The notes beneath the pieces were generated by a model. The model had not been told where the DNA came from. It did no database searches and saw only the letters and a program-made list of their open reading frames with translations. The position numbers and the translations under genes were made by a program. A stretch of DNA of 32,605 nucleotides from positions 1 to 32,605 of the forward strand of contig JBBKWQ010000157.1 in the NCBI GenBank assembly GCA_037969115.1, in the 5' to 3' direction. Below are positions 1-7,857 of the stretch, piece after piece (the stretch's first letter is position 1; every line of letters starts with the position of its first letter). Source of the DNA: JBBKWQ01 sp037969115. GTDB lineage: Bacteria; Actinomycetota; Acidimicrobiia; Acidimicrobiales; Ilumatobacteraceae.

Positions 1-582
1 GCCCACGGCAATCGCAACCGGCAGGTCGCGACCGCTCGACGGCACCGGCGTCGAACGGCTCGGAGTACTCGGCCGCTGCCGCTGGCGCTGGCCCTGTCCA
101 CGCGACCGGCGTCCGTTGCCGGGCGGTGGGCGGCGAGGCATGCCGGACGGGTCGGTACCGATGGTGATGCGCGATGGTTCACGAGCGGGCATCGGATGCT
201 CGCCCGTGTTGTCGGGTTGCGTAGCCGGCGAGGCGATTCGATTCGTCTCGGCGGTGGGGTGCTGCTCAGCGTCTTCGGAGTCACGCCACACCGGTGACTC
301 GGACGTGAACGAGGACCACACGTCGAGGTCGTCGTCGAGCGGTGGATCTTCTCCCTCACCCTGGGCTTCGATCTTCGGCAGCTCGCCCGTGGGTGGCTCG
401 GTCCAATGCGGCAACGAACCAGTGTCGCTCTCGCCAAAACTCAGGCCGGCGGCATCCTCGTCGGCCACATCGTCGTGCTCGTCGCCACGACCTCCGACTT
501 CTTCAACTCGGCGCGTCGGCTCGTAGTCGCCGAACAGCGACTCACCTTCCTCGTTGCCTTCTCGCCAGAAATCGTCACTCAT
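1..582 (-). CDS. cdsA: Phosphatidate cytidylyltransferase, N-terminal part (partial)
   Basis: The reading frame opens with ATG at 582 and stays open to the left edge, giving 194 residues with no stop; the gene continues outside the window. The first ~185 residues are hydrophilic, acidic at first and then Arg/Gln/Pro-rich, with no membrane segment, and look disordered. The last visible residues (RDLPVAIAVG) resemble the start of the membrane-embedded CdsA domain. CdsA makes CDP-diacylglycerol from phosphatidic acid and CTP for phospholipid synthesis. The identification rests on that short match and on position: cdsA follows frr in the actinobacterial rpsB-tsf-pyrH-frr-cdsA order. The long cytoplasmic extension is not part of the usual ~270-residue enzyme. 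The catalytic signature lies outside the window, so the call is likely but not proven. Confidence 0.7.
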   Translation of the reverse strand, partial: MSDDFWREGNEEGESLFGDYEPTRRVEEVGGRGDEHDDVADEDAAGLSFGESDTGSLPHWTEPPTGELPKIEAQGEGEDPPLDDDLDVWSSFTSESPVWRDSEDAEQHPTAETNRIASPATQPDNTGEHPMPAREPSRITIGTDPSGMPRRPPPGNGRRSRGQGQRQRQRPSTPSRSTPVPSSGRDLPVAIAVG

Positions 583-649
583 CGGTTCTGGATCCCCTTC
601 TTCGATGCCTTCATGGCCGTTTCATTCGAACACTGATCAGACACACCGA

Positions 650-1207
650 TCAGACCTCGAGCAACTCCGTTTCTTTTCGGCCCACCGCTGTGTCGATCTT
701 GTCCACGTGCTCGTGGGTGATCTTCTCCAGTTCCTTCTCGGCACGTTCCAACTCGTCGGCCGAGATGTCGCTCGCCTTCTCGGCCGCTTCCATCGCCTTG
801 CGCGCGTCGCGGCGCAGGCTCCTGATCACGATGCGGCCGTCCTCGGCCATGTTCTTGACGACCTTCACGTAATCGCGACGACGTTCCTCGGTCAGTGCCG
901 GGAAGTTCAGACGGATCACGACGCCGTCGTTGTTCGGTTGGACGCCCAGGTCGCTCTCTCGAATGGCCTTCTCGACCGCGGCGAGCGCGCCCCGGTCGTG
1001 CGGCTTGATCAGCAGCATGCGAGCCTCGGGCACCTGGATGGCGGCCAACTGCTGGAGCGGCACGGGAGCGCCGTAATACTCGACGTTCAACTTCTCGACC
1101 AACGCAGGTGCGGCACGCCCTGTACGGACGGTGGAGAACTGCACCTGGACGTGTTCGACCGCCTTGTCCATCTTCTCCATGGCGTCGAGCAGGGTTTCTT
1201 CGGTCAC
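650..1207 (-). CDS. frr: Ribosome recycling factor
   Basis: 185 residues, the normal RRF length. RRF acts with EF-G to split the post-termination ribosome. The family pattern is clear: an N-terminal helix (EETLLDAMEKMDKAVEH), the VRTGRAAPALVEKLNVEYYG segment near residue 30, the IRLNFPALTEERRRDYVK segment near residue 110, and a C-terminal long helix rich in Glu/Lys. The start is the GTG at 1207; the upstream in-frame sequence has no family resemblance. The gene lies 146 bases downstream of pyrH and 67 bases upstream of cdsA, all on the same strand, as in other actinobacteria. Nothing unusual was seen. Confidence 0.96.
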   Translation of the reverse strand: MTEETLLDAMEKMDKAVEHVQVQFSTVRTGRAAPALVEKLNVEYYGAPVPLQQLAAIQVPEARMLLIKPHDRGALAAVEKAIRESDLGVQPNNDGVVIRLNFPALTEERRRDYVKVVKNMAEDGRIVIRSLRRDARKAMEAAEKASDISADELERAEKELEKITHEHVDKIDTAVGRKETELLEV

Positions 1208-1353
1208 ACCGCAAGCGTACCCAGACCTTCGCCCCTCAGGGACGATGGTGACGCCGCACGGAGCCCAGAAACGGCCGCGAGAGTCAGGACAAACCGTGAT
1301 GATTCGGTACCGATGACCATCGAGATCCGGTTGGGCGTCGACCCTGGTGACGG

Positions 1354-2103
1354 TCACACGTGATGAATCATGGTGCCGACGCGTTCGCCTTCGAGGATCG
1401 ACCGCAACGATCCCGGCTCTGACATGTCGAACACGACGATCGGGATGTTGTTGTCGCGGCAAAACGCGATCGCGGTGGAGTCCATGACCTTCAGGTCCTT
1501 GGTCATCACCTCGAGATAATCGACCTCTTCGTAGCGCACCGCTGCATCGTCGGTGCGCGGATCGGCGCTGTAGACACCGTCGACGCCGGAATGTGTGCCT
1601 TTCAACAGTGCGTCCGCCTCGATCTCGGCGGCGCGGAGCGCAGCGGCGGTGTCGGTGGTGAAGAACGGATTACCCGTACCAGCGGCGAAGATGACCACGC
1701 GCCCCTTCTCGAGGTGCCGCACGGCTCGCCGACGAATATATGCCTCGGCGATCCGTGGCATCTCGATCGCCGACTGGACGCGTGTCGGCTGGCCTTGCCG
1801 CTCGAGCGCGTCCTGGAGCGCCAGAGCGTTCATCACGGTGCCGAGCATGCCGATGTGATCGCTCTGTGTGGCGTCCATGCCCTTCATGGCACCGGTGCGG
1901 CCGCGCCAGAAGTTTCCGCCACCGACCACGACCGCTACGTCGACGCCGAGTTTTTGCCTCAGTTCGATGATGTCGCTGGCAGTGCTCTCGACGGTTGCGC
2001 CGTCGAGGCCGCGTCCCGATGGGCCCGCCAGGGCCTCACCCGATGGCTTGAAAACGATGCGCTTCCAGCGGGGATTCGGCTGGGAGGGCACCGTCTCGGA
2101 CAC
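1354..2103 (-). CDS. pyrH: UMP kinase
   Basis: 249 residues, normal for bacterial hexameric UMP kinase of the amino-acid-kinase fold. It phosphorylates UMP to UDP with ATP in pyrimidine nucleotide synthesis. Visible family features are the N-terminal phosphate-binding strand (RIVFKPSGEAL, near residue 15), the glycine-rich VVVGGGNFWRG loop (near residue 60), DHIGMLGTVMNALAL, the AAGTGNPFFTTDTAA segment (near residue 140) and the TKDLKVMDSTAIAFCRDN segment near the C-terminus. The usual Lys-Leu-Ser-Gly at the first loop reads Lys-Pro-Ser-Gly here. The start lies only 5 bases after the tsf stop codon, so the two are probably translationally coupled. Confidence 0.96.
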   Translation of the reverse strand: MSETVPSQPNPRWKRIVFKPSGEALAGPSGRGLDGATVESTASDIIELRQKLGVDVAVVVGGGNFWRGRTGAMKGMDATQSDHIGMLGTVMNALALQDALERQGQPTRVQSAIEMPRIAEAYIRRRAVRHLEKGRVVIFAAGTGNPFFTTDTAAALRAAEIEADALLKGTHSGVDGVYSADPRTDDAAVRYEEVDYLEVMTKDLKVMDSTAIAFCRDNNIPIVVFDMSEPGSLRSILEGERVGTMIHHV

Positions 2104-2108
2104 GCCGG

Positions 2109-2897
2109 TCAGCCGATCTCGACTTGGGCGAAGCTGATGATCTCGGCTCCGTTCAGGATCTGCTTGATCGTCTGCTTGTCGTCCTTGGCGTAGGGCTGCT
2201 CGAGCAGGGCGACGTCTTTGCAGAAGCCACCGAGGCGACCCTCGACGATCTTGGCGATCGCCTGCTCGGGTTTGCCCTCGTTGCGCGTGATGGTCTCGAG
2301 CGTCTCGCGTTCTTTCTCGATGACGTCGTTCGGAATGTCGTCGCGCCTCAGATACTTCGGACGTGCGAAAGCGATGTGCACGGCGATGTCGTGAGCCAGT
2401 TCGGGTGAACCGCCGGCGACCTCGACGAGCACGCTGTTGACGCCGCGTCCGCCCTGAATATGCTCGTAGTGACCGAGCGAGCTGCCCTCTGCGGCCTCGA
2501 TTCTGACGACCTCGCCCAGTTCGATCTTTTCCTTGAGCAGGATCTTCAGCGCTTCGAGCTGATCGTTGCGCTCGGCGACCGCATCGGCGCTCTTGGCGAC
2601 GACGAGATCGACGAGGGCGTTCGCTTCGTCCTTGAACTGGTCGGACCCGGCGACGAAATCGGTCTCGCTCTTCAGCTTCACGATCGCGCCGACGTTGCCA
2701 TCGACCTTCAGCGCGACCACGCCCTGGGCATTGTCACGATCGTCCCGCTTGGCGCTGGCAGCGAGGCCCTTCTCACGCAGGAACTGCTTGGCGGCATCGA
2801 TGTCGCCACCCGACTCTTCGAGGGCCTTCTTGCAGTCCATCATGCCGGCACCGGTTGCCTGGCGGAGACTCTGGACGTCTTTGGCTGTGAATGACAT
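2109..2897 (-). CDS. tsf: Translation elongation factor Ts
   Basis: 262 residues. EF-Ts is the guanine nucleotide exchange factor that recycles EF-Tu-GDP. The N-terminal UBA-like domain (KDVQSLRQATGAGMMDCKKAL) is followed by the signature SETDFVA near residue 79, whose Asp-Phe wedge into EF-Tu, and by the core dimerisation domain ending KQTIKQILNGAEIISF. Length and motifs are complete. It lies 80 bases downstream of rpsB, the classic rpsB-tsf pairing, and 5 bases upstream of pyrH. Confidence 0.97.
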   Translation of the reverse strand: MSFTAKDVQSLRQATGAGMMDCKKALEESGGDIDAAKQFLREKGLAASAKRDDRDNAQGVVALKVDGNVGAIVKLKSETDFVAGSDQFKDEANALVDLVVAKSADAVAERNDQLEALKILLKEKIELGEVVRIEAAEGSSLGHYEHIQGGRGVNSVLVEVAGGSPELAHDIAVHIAFARPKYLRRDDIPNDVIEKERETLETITRNEGKPEQAIAKIVEGRLGGFCKDVALLEQPYAKDDKQTIKQILNGAEIISFAQVEIG

Positions 2898-2977
2898 TGG
2901 GGGTGTTCTTTCTGGCTCGATGAGTCGTTGATCTGTGCGAGACGGCGCGCCGAACGCGACGAGCGCTCGTGCTGGCG

Positions 2978-4291
2978 TTACTGCTGGCTGGTCGGCTTGG
3001 AGAACCCGGCTGTCTCTGCTGCGGCCTCACTGGCGAACCAGACCTCGGCGACCGTACGCCCGTAGAAAGGACTCTCGGGTGTGTGGTACAGCATCGAGCT
3101 GGCGTTGCCCTTGATGTCGAAACCGTCGGGCTGGCTGCCATCTTCGTTGGCAGCGGCGGAACCGTCGCCGTACGGGGCTGCTGCCGGCGTGGCCGATGCT
3201 TCGGCGTCGGCCGATTCTGCCTCGGGCGCCGCTACCTCGGGTTCCGAAGCCGCGGGTGCCTCGGGTTCCGCAGCTGCGGGCGCCTCGGGTTCTGCGGCTG
3301 CGGGCGCCTCGGCTTCTACTGCAGGTGCCTCGGGTTCTGCGGCTGCGGGTGCCTCGGGTTCTGTGACTGCGGGTGCATCGGCATCTGCGGCTGCCTCGGG
3401 CGCCGCGTTTTCGGCGGGAGCCTCAGCCACGACATCGGCCTGCGAATCCTTGGCGGCGGTCAGTCGAGCTTCGCGGTCCGCCTGAGCGCGCGCCGCAGCG
3501 TTGCGAGCTTCGGTCTGAGCGGCGAGGAACGATGCTTCTTCCTCGGGTGAGCGCTGCGGCGTCGCTGGTGCACCGGCAGCTGCGGCGGCGATCGTGCCAC
3601 GCTTGTTCGCCATGTAGCGGCCTTCTTCGACCGCGTCGGCGACGACCCGCGCGAGCAGCGAGTTCGACCGAATCGCATCGTCGTTGCCGGGAATCGGGTA
3701 GGTGATGACATCGGGGTTGACGTTCGTGTCGACCACGGCGACAACCGGGATGCCGAGCTTGTTCGCCTCGGTGACCGCGATGTGCTCCTTGTTCGTGTCG
3801 AGCACGAACACGGCGTCTGGTGCCTTCTTCATGTCGCGCAGACCACCGAGGTTGCGCTGCAACTTGGTGAGCTCACGATCGAGGAGCAGCGCTTCCTTCT
3901 TGATCATCGCGTCGAACTCGCCAGATGCCTTCATGCGCTCGTACTCGAGCATCTTGCCGACACGCTTCGAGATCGTCTCGAAGTTGGTCAGCATGCCGCC
4001 CAGCCAGCGCTCGTTCACGAATGGCATCCCGCACTTCTCTGCGTAGCTGCGGACGGGGTCCTGTGCCTGCTTCTTGGTGCCGACGAACAAGATGACACCA
4101 CCGTCGGCGACGAGATCGCGGACGAAGCTGTACGCCGTGTCGACACGGGTGAGCGTCTGCTCGAGATCGATGATGTAGATGCCGTTGCGCTCACCGAAGA
4201 TGAATCGCTTCATCTTCGGGTTCCATCGGCGAGTCTGGTGTCCGAAGTGGACCCCTGCCTCGAGCATCTGACGCATACTGATAACAGCCAC
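2978..4291 (-). CDS. rpsB: 30S ribosomal protein S2 with long C-terminal extension
   Basis: 437 residues, against roughly 250-300 for most S2 proteins. The first ~230 residues are a normal S2 core: MRQMLEAGVHFGHQTRRWNPKMK, ERNGIYIIDLEQTL, LFVGTKKQAQ, ERWLGGMLTNFETI, PDAVFVLDTNKEHIAVTEANKLGIPVVAVVDTN. A ~150-residue linker follows, mostly Ala, Pro and Glu in a repeating EPEAPAAA pattern. The last ~48 residues form a separate compact unit (GFDIKGNASSMLYH ... FYGRTVAEVWF ... ETAGF). The start is the GTG at 4291, preceded by a good AGAGGAG ribosome site at about 4297-4303; an upstream extension of the frame to 4411 has no S2 similarity. A TACAAT -10 element sits just after the M23 gene. The extension could be a rapidly evolving tail or a docking module. 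Confidence 0.96.
   Translation of the reverse strand: MAVISMRQMLEAGVHFGHQTRRWNPKMKRFIFGERNGIYIIDLEQTLTRVDTAYSFVRDLVADGGVILFVGTKKQAQDPVRSYAEKCGMPFVNERWLGGMLTNFETISKRVGKMLEYERMKASGEFDAMIKKEALLLDRELTKLQRNLGGLRDMKKAPDAVFVLDTNKEHIAVTEANKLGIPVVAVVDTNVNPDVITYPIPGNDDAIRSNSLLARVVADAVEEGRYMANKRGTIAAAAAGAPATPQRSPEEEASFLAAQTEARNAAARAQADREARLTAAKDSQADVVAEAPAENAAPEAAADADAPAVTEPEAPAAAEPEAPAVEAEAPAAAEPEAPAAAEPEAPAASEPEVAAPEAESADAEASATPAAAPYGDGSAAANEDGSQPDGFDIKGNASSMLYHTPESPFYGRTVAEVWFASEAAAETAGFSKPTSQQ
3234..3374. repeat. Imperfect 24-bp tandem repeats coding the S2 linker
   Basis: About six imperfect copies of a 24-base unit (plus-strand form begins gcctcgggttctgcggct) lie head to tail, starting at 3234, 3258, 3282, 3306, 3327 and 3351; the copy at 3306 is 21 bases. 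The copies stay in frame and encode EPEAPAAA-type octapeptides of the rpsB linker. Such an array can change copy number by slippage without breaking the frame. Confidence 0.85.
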
Positions 4292-4409
4292 AATGACTCC
4301 TCTGCGGTTGGCACCCACTTCAGGCGCCGAAGCGACCGCAGACGAAGAGGGCGATGTGTGTCGTGAACGGATTGCTCCGGGTGGTCCCAGGTGGGCACAC
4401 CGGCGAAGC

Positions 4410-4415
4410 ATTGTA
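4410..4415 (-). promoter_or_regulatory. Putative -10 element for rpsB operon
   Basis: TACAAT on the minus strand fits the actinobacterial TANNNT -10 pattern and lies immediately after the stop codon of the M23 gene. It would start transcription near 4402, giving rpsB a leader of roughly 110 bases. The -35 region is poor. S2 synthesis is autoregulated through the rpsB leader in other bacteria, so the leader could matter, but no recognised S2-binding element was identified here. Confidence 0.45.
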
Positions 4416-4420
4416 ACGCG

Positions 4421-4948
4421 TCACCTCATCGATCGGGCACGGTGCCGGACCGTTTCCGGCGCGGTGCACGACCAGCCAGGCGCCGTGGACGCCCGAGTCG
4501 GTCCGTGGAGCGGAACCAGGCGAATCCGGCCGGTCGGTTCGCCGATGAAGCGAGCCGGATCGAGATACACCGAGCCCTTCCGTACGCCGAAGTGCAGCCG
4601 CCCGCGCACGACACCGATCCGGCTTCCGACGACGACGACATCGCCCGGTGACAGCGCGGTCGAGGCCAGCCCGCCATAGGTGACGCGATACCCGTGGCCG
4701 ATGTCGACCACGACGTACCGGGTGCCGGCCACCAGCCCGGCGAAACTCACCGTGCCAGTGGCAACGCTTCGGGCCACATCGCCCGCGACGGTCGCGTATT
4801 CCTGGCCACGATTCCCCGGGCACCAGGTGCAGCCGGGCGGTCGGAACGGATCGGAAATCTCGGCATCGACGGGTGGCCCGAAACACGGTGGCGGCGTCGC
4901 CTGCCCGAACGCGAATATGGATACGACGAGCACGATTGCGGCCGCCAT
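4421..4948 (-). CDS. LytM/M23-family protein with degenerate zinc site
   Basis: 175 residues. A hydrophobic N-terminus (residues 1-18) looks like a signal peptide. The rest follows the LytM beta-sheet domain of M23 peptidases, which cut peptidoglycan peptide bridges outside the membrane. Family landmarks are ISDPFRPP (31-38), the first-ligand region (45-50), a VVVDIGHGYRVTYGGL strand pair (79-94) and RLHFGVRKG (117-125). Active M23 enzymes have HxxxD, YAHL and HxH; here the positions read NxxxE (N46, E50), YGGL and RLH (R117, H119). Most zinc ligands are therefore lost, and the protein is probably a non-catalytic LytM protein that binds or activates rather than cuts, as known for EnvC/NlpD-type proteins. 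A strong AGGAGGT site precedes the ATG. It lies between whiG and rpsB, where other actinobacteria also carry an M23 gene. Confidence 0.8.
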   Translation of the reverse strand: MAAAIVLVVSIFAFGQATPPPCFGPPVDAEISDPFRPPGCTWCPGNRGQEYATVAGDVARSVATGTVSFAGLVAGTRYVVVDIGHGYRVTYGGLASTALSPGDVVVVGSRIGVVRGRLHFGVRKGSVYLDPARFIGEPTGRIRLVPLHGPTRASTAPGWSCTAPETVRHRARSMR

Positions 4949-5014
4949 GACACCTCCTGAACACAGTTACTCCAGGCGACGATGGTCGCAATCGGCGGCC
5001 GACGCCGCGAGTGT

Positions 5015-5776
5015 TCAGCCGACGCCGCTGGCGGCCATGCGCGACCGCAGGTGCAGCACCGACTTGGTGTGGATCTGTGAGACCCGGCTCTCGGTCACGC
5101 CCAGGACGTCACCGATCTCGGCAAGGGTGAGACCCTCGTCGTAGTACAGCGAGAGGACGAGCTTCTCGCGCTCGGGAAGCTTGCGGATCTCGGCACGCAT
5201 GATTTCGCGTAGCTCTTGGTCTTCCAGCGCCGCGGCGGGTGAGACGAAACCGTCGGAGTCGATGCTCTCGGGCTCATGACCGGCTGCGATCGCTCGATCG
5301 AGCGGGCCGATCGTGGTCGCCGCAATCGACGCCAACCACTTGGTGAGCTCGGGCCCGGTGATGTGGAGATGCGCCGACAGTTCCTCGTCGGTCGGGGCTC
5401 GACCCAAACGATGCTCGAGCGCGGAGAACGCCCGCTCGACATCGCGAGCGCGGCTGCGGACCGAGCGAGGCACCCAGTCGAGTTGGCGCAGGCCGTCGTA
5501 GATCGCACCTCGAATGCGTGGCGCAGCGAACGTCTCGAACTTCACGCCCCGATCGAGCTCGAACCGCTCGATCGCGTCGATCAGACCGAACACGCCCGAA
5601 CTGACCAGGTCGCCAGGGTCGACACTGTTGGGGAGCCCCGCGCCGATACGACCGGCGACGAACTTCACCAACGGCGAATAGTGCACGATGAGGTGGTCGC
5701 GGCTTGCCATGCTGCGCCGGCGTAACCACCGGTTCCAGTGCATGTCGAGGTCGGGATCGTGGGGGACAATACTCAT
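5015..5776 (-). CDS. whiG: FliA/WhiG-type RNA polymerase sigma factor
   Basis: 253 residues. A group 3 sigma-70 factor with region 2 (LVKFVAGRIGAGLP ... DLVSSGVFGLIDAIERFELDRGVKFETFAAPRIRGAI, about residues 36-95), region 3 (RAPTDEELSAHL) and a region 4 helix-turn-helix near the C-terminus (LSLYYDEGLTLAEIGDVLGVTESRVSQIHTKSVLHL). In Streptomyces WhiG starts sporulation; in motile bacteria FliA drives late flagellar genes. Which regulon applies here cannot be told, because no flagellar or sporulation gene and no anti-sigma gene lies in the window. The ATG at 5776 overlaps the xerC stop codon (ATGA), so the two are probably co-translated. The open frame extends far upstream to 6787, but that part lies antisense-frame to xerC and is not real. 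Confidence 0.9.
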   Translation of the reverse strand: MSIVPHDPDLDMHWNRWLRRRSMASRDHLIVHYSPLVKFVAGRIGAGLPNSVDPGDLVSSGVFGLIDAIERFELDRGVKFETFAAPRIRGAIYDGLRQLDWVPRSVRSRARDVERAFSALEHRLGRAPTDEELSAHLHITGPELTKWLASIAATTIGPLDRAIAAGHEPESIDSDGFVSPAAALEDQELREIMRAEIRKLPEREKLVLSLYYDEGLTLAEIGDVLGVTESRVSQIHTKSVLHLRSRMAASGVG

Positions 5777-6708
5777 GCGCGTGGGTGTGCCTCGCGATAG
5801 GCGGACTTCAGGCGATCGCGGCTCACGTGAGTGTATCGCTGCGTGGTGGCGACATCGGAATGCCCCAACAACTCTTGAACCGACCGCAGATCGGCGCCGC
5901 CGTCGAGCAGGTGCGTCGCAAAGGTGTGACGGAGCGCGTGGGGATGGGTGGGAACGGGCGATCGACGATCGATGATGCGCCTGACGTCGCGCGGGGCGAG
6001 CAGATTGCCTCGTTCGTTGCCGAAGACGGAATCGTGTGAATCGGACACCACGACATCGCCGCGAATCTCGAGCCAACGCCGTAGAGCCGCCACCGATGAC
6101 TCGCTCATGGGCACCTGGCGCTCTTTCGAACCCTTGCCCCACACGACGAGCACGTGATCGTCGAGTCGAACCGCCGAGAGCTGCAGTCCGCACAACTCGC
6201 TGACCCGCAAGCCACTGCCGTAGAGGATCTCGAGAACGGCGTCGTCGCGGATGCGACGCCAGTCGGGCTCGTCGTCCGCAGTTGGTCCGTCGAGCAACCC
6301 GTTCAGATCGCGACGGTCGAGCACCCGAGGCAGTCGGCCCGTCCCGGCCGACACGTGCAATCCGATGGTCGGGTCGATCTCGACCAGCCGCTGCTCGATC
6401 GCCCAGGCGAAGTATCGCCGCAATGAGGCTGCCTTGCGGGCCAGGCTGCGTCGGGAGTACTCCCGTGTGGACAGGAAGGCGATGTACCGACGAACCGTAC
6501 GCCGGTTCACGTCGTCGGGCTCGGAAATGCCCGAACGTTCGACCCAATCGGCGAACAATCCGACATCGGAGAGGTACGCCTCGACGGTTCGGTCGGCCAG
6601 CGACGTGTGCGCGGCGCCGAAATCGTCGAGGTGCCACGAGGCATGTTCGAGCGAACGCGCGGCGACGCGGCCGGCGGGCGCGGGGTCGTCGGTGTTGCTG
6701 TTCGACAT
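5773..6708 (-). CDS. xerC: XerC/XerD-type tyrosine recombinase
   Basis: 311 residues, the usual Xer length. An N-terminal SAM-like core-binding domain (residues ~35-115) precedes the catalytic domain. All six catalytic residues of tyrosine recombinases can be placed: R168 (GSGLRVSEL), K192 (GKGSKER), H257 and R260 (HALRHTFATHLL), H283 (LLGHSDVATTQ) and nucleophile Y292 (RYTHVS). Xer recombinases resolve chromosome dimers at dif near the terminus with FtsK. The close resemblance to chromosomal Xer proteins and the place in a conserved housekeeping cluster argue against a phage integrase. Whether it is the XerC or XerD partner is uncertain. It begins 24 bases after dprA and overlaps the sigma gene by 4 bases. 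Confidence 0.92.
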   Translation of the reverse strand: MSNSNTDDPAPAGRVAARSLEHASWHLDDFGAAHTSLADRTVEAYLSDVGLFADWVERSGISEPDDVNRRTVRRYIAFLSTREYSRRSLARKAASLRRYFAWAIEQRLVEIDPTIGLHVSAGTGRLPRVLDRRDLNGLLDGPTADDEPDWRRIRDDAVLEILYGSGLRVSELCGLQLSAVRLDDHVLVVWGKGSKERQVPMSESSVAALRRWLEIRGDVVVSDSHDSVFGNERGNLLAPRDVRRIIDRRSPVPTHPHALRHTFATHLLDGGADLRSVQELLGHSDVATTQRYTHVSRDRLKSAYREAHPRA

Positions 6709-6732
6709 CGGTGCAAGGGTAAACGTTGCCCA

Positions 6733-7857
6733 TCAGCCGACGCGTGATCCTGCCGTTTCGAACCAGCCGCCGGCCTCGAGCAGCCACCCGTCACGTTCGA
6801 GCCGGGCGAGCGACATCGCGCTCTCGGCAACGGTGAGCGATAATTGACTGGCGATCTCGTCGAGCGACCTCGCAACCTCGGCACACGCCTCGAGCACCCG
6901 AGCATCGACACCGACCGGGAGCGGCCTCGAGTCGAACGGAAGCGGCAGCGAACGACGGTGATCGAGCCCGAGTGCCATGAACACGTCGGCGATCGCTGTG
7001 ACAGGCGCCGCTCCGTCGCGCAGCAACTGGTTGGTGCCGGCCGCCGCGCGTGATCGTGGCGAGCCGGGTACAGCCATGACCTCGACCGACCGATGCAGTG
7101 CCTCGGTCGCGGTGATGAGACTCCCACCGCGTTCGCGGCTCTCGACCACGACGAGCACTTCACACAGCGCAGCGAGAATTCGATTTCGCAGGGGAAAGCG
7201 AAAAGGCTCGGGCGGAGTGCCAGGCGGCCACTCCGAGACGACCAACCCGCGCCGCGCAACCGCTGCCCACAGCTCGGAATGCTGCTTCGGGTAAGCAGCA
7301 TCGAGCCCGTTGCCGACCACGGCGACCGGGCCGGCACCACCATCCGCGCTCAGCGCCCCGACATGCGCGGCACCGTCGATGCCTCGCGCCAGGCCCGAGA
7401 CCACCGCAACGCCCTCCGATGCGAGCGCCGCACCGAGATCGCGCGCGGTCATGCGACCCGAGGTCGTCGCGTTCCGTGTGCCGATGATGCCGACGCGACG
7501 GGCCGACAGCGCCGTGAGATCACCGAGGAAGAAGAGCGCAGCCGGTGGTCGCAGGTCATTGGCGAGAAGCGACGGGTAGTCGTCATCGCCCACGATGGTG
7601 ACCCCGACGCCCAGCTCAGAGCACCATGCGCCGAGTGCATCGGGTCTGCACCGCTGCGCGGAACGTCGCATCGCCTCACGGACCTCCGCATTTCCCGTGG
7701 CCAGGGATCGAGTGACCATAGGGTGAAACGGGCGACGGCCGCGAGCCGCATCGAGGCCTTCGACCGGGCCGTGATGTCGGAGGATGAGCCGCAGCCGGTG
7801 TGGTGTCATACCCGACAACCCGGCGAGAGCGGCCACATGGCCCGGATTCGTGGTCAT
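6733..7857 (-). CDS. dprA: DNA-processing protein DprA/Smf
   Basis: 374 residues. DprA loads RecA on incoming single-stranded DNA during transformation, and the gene is widespread beyond naturally competent species. The Rossmann-like core shows RVGIIGTRNATTSGRM (near residue 120), VVSGLARGIDGAAHVGAL (near 155), VGNGLDAAYPKQH, FPLRNRILAAL and RGGSLITATEAL. A C-terminal winged-helix-like segment (SLDEIASQLSLTVAESAMSLARLERDGWL) is typical of the DprA C-terminus. The ATG overlaps the comM stop codon by the ATGA arrangement, and xerC follows after 24 bases. Confidence 0.95.
   Translation of the reverse strand: MTTNPGHVAALAGLSGMTPHRLRLILRHHGPVEGLDAARGRRPFHPMVTRSLATGNAEVREAMRRSAQRCRPDALGAWCSELGVGVTIVGDDDYPSLLANDLRPPAALFFLGDLTALSARRVGIIGTRNATTSGRMTARDLGAALASEGVAVVSGLARGIDGAAHVGALSADGGAGPVAVVGNGLDAAYPKQHSELWAAVARRGLVVSEWPPGTPPEPFRFPLRNRILAALCEVLVVVESRERGGSLITATEALHRSVEVMAVPGSPRSRAAAGTNQLLRDGAAPVTAIADVFMALGLDHRRSLPLPFDSRPLPVGVDARVLEACAEVARSLDEIASQLSLTVAESAMSLARLERDGWLLEAGGWFETAGSRVG

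Noticed and set aside
5773..6708. Tyrosine recombinase as sign of an integrated element
   Set aside because: It has normal chromosomal Xer length and sits in a conserved housekeeping order; no att repeats, phage genes or tRNA junction are near it.
5777..6787. N-terminal extension of the sigma factor to 590 residues
   Set aside because: The extra 337 residues overlap xerC in another frame and are Arg-rich without sigma-factor similarity; the ATG at 5776 gives a normal length.
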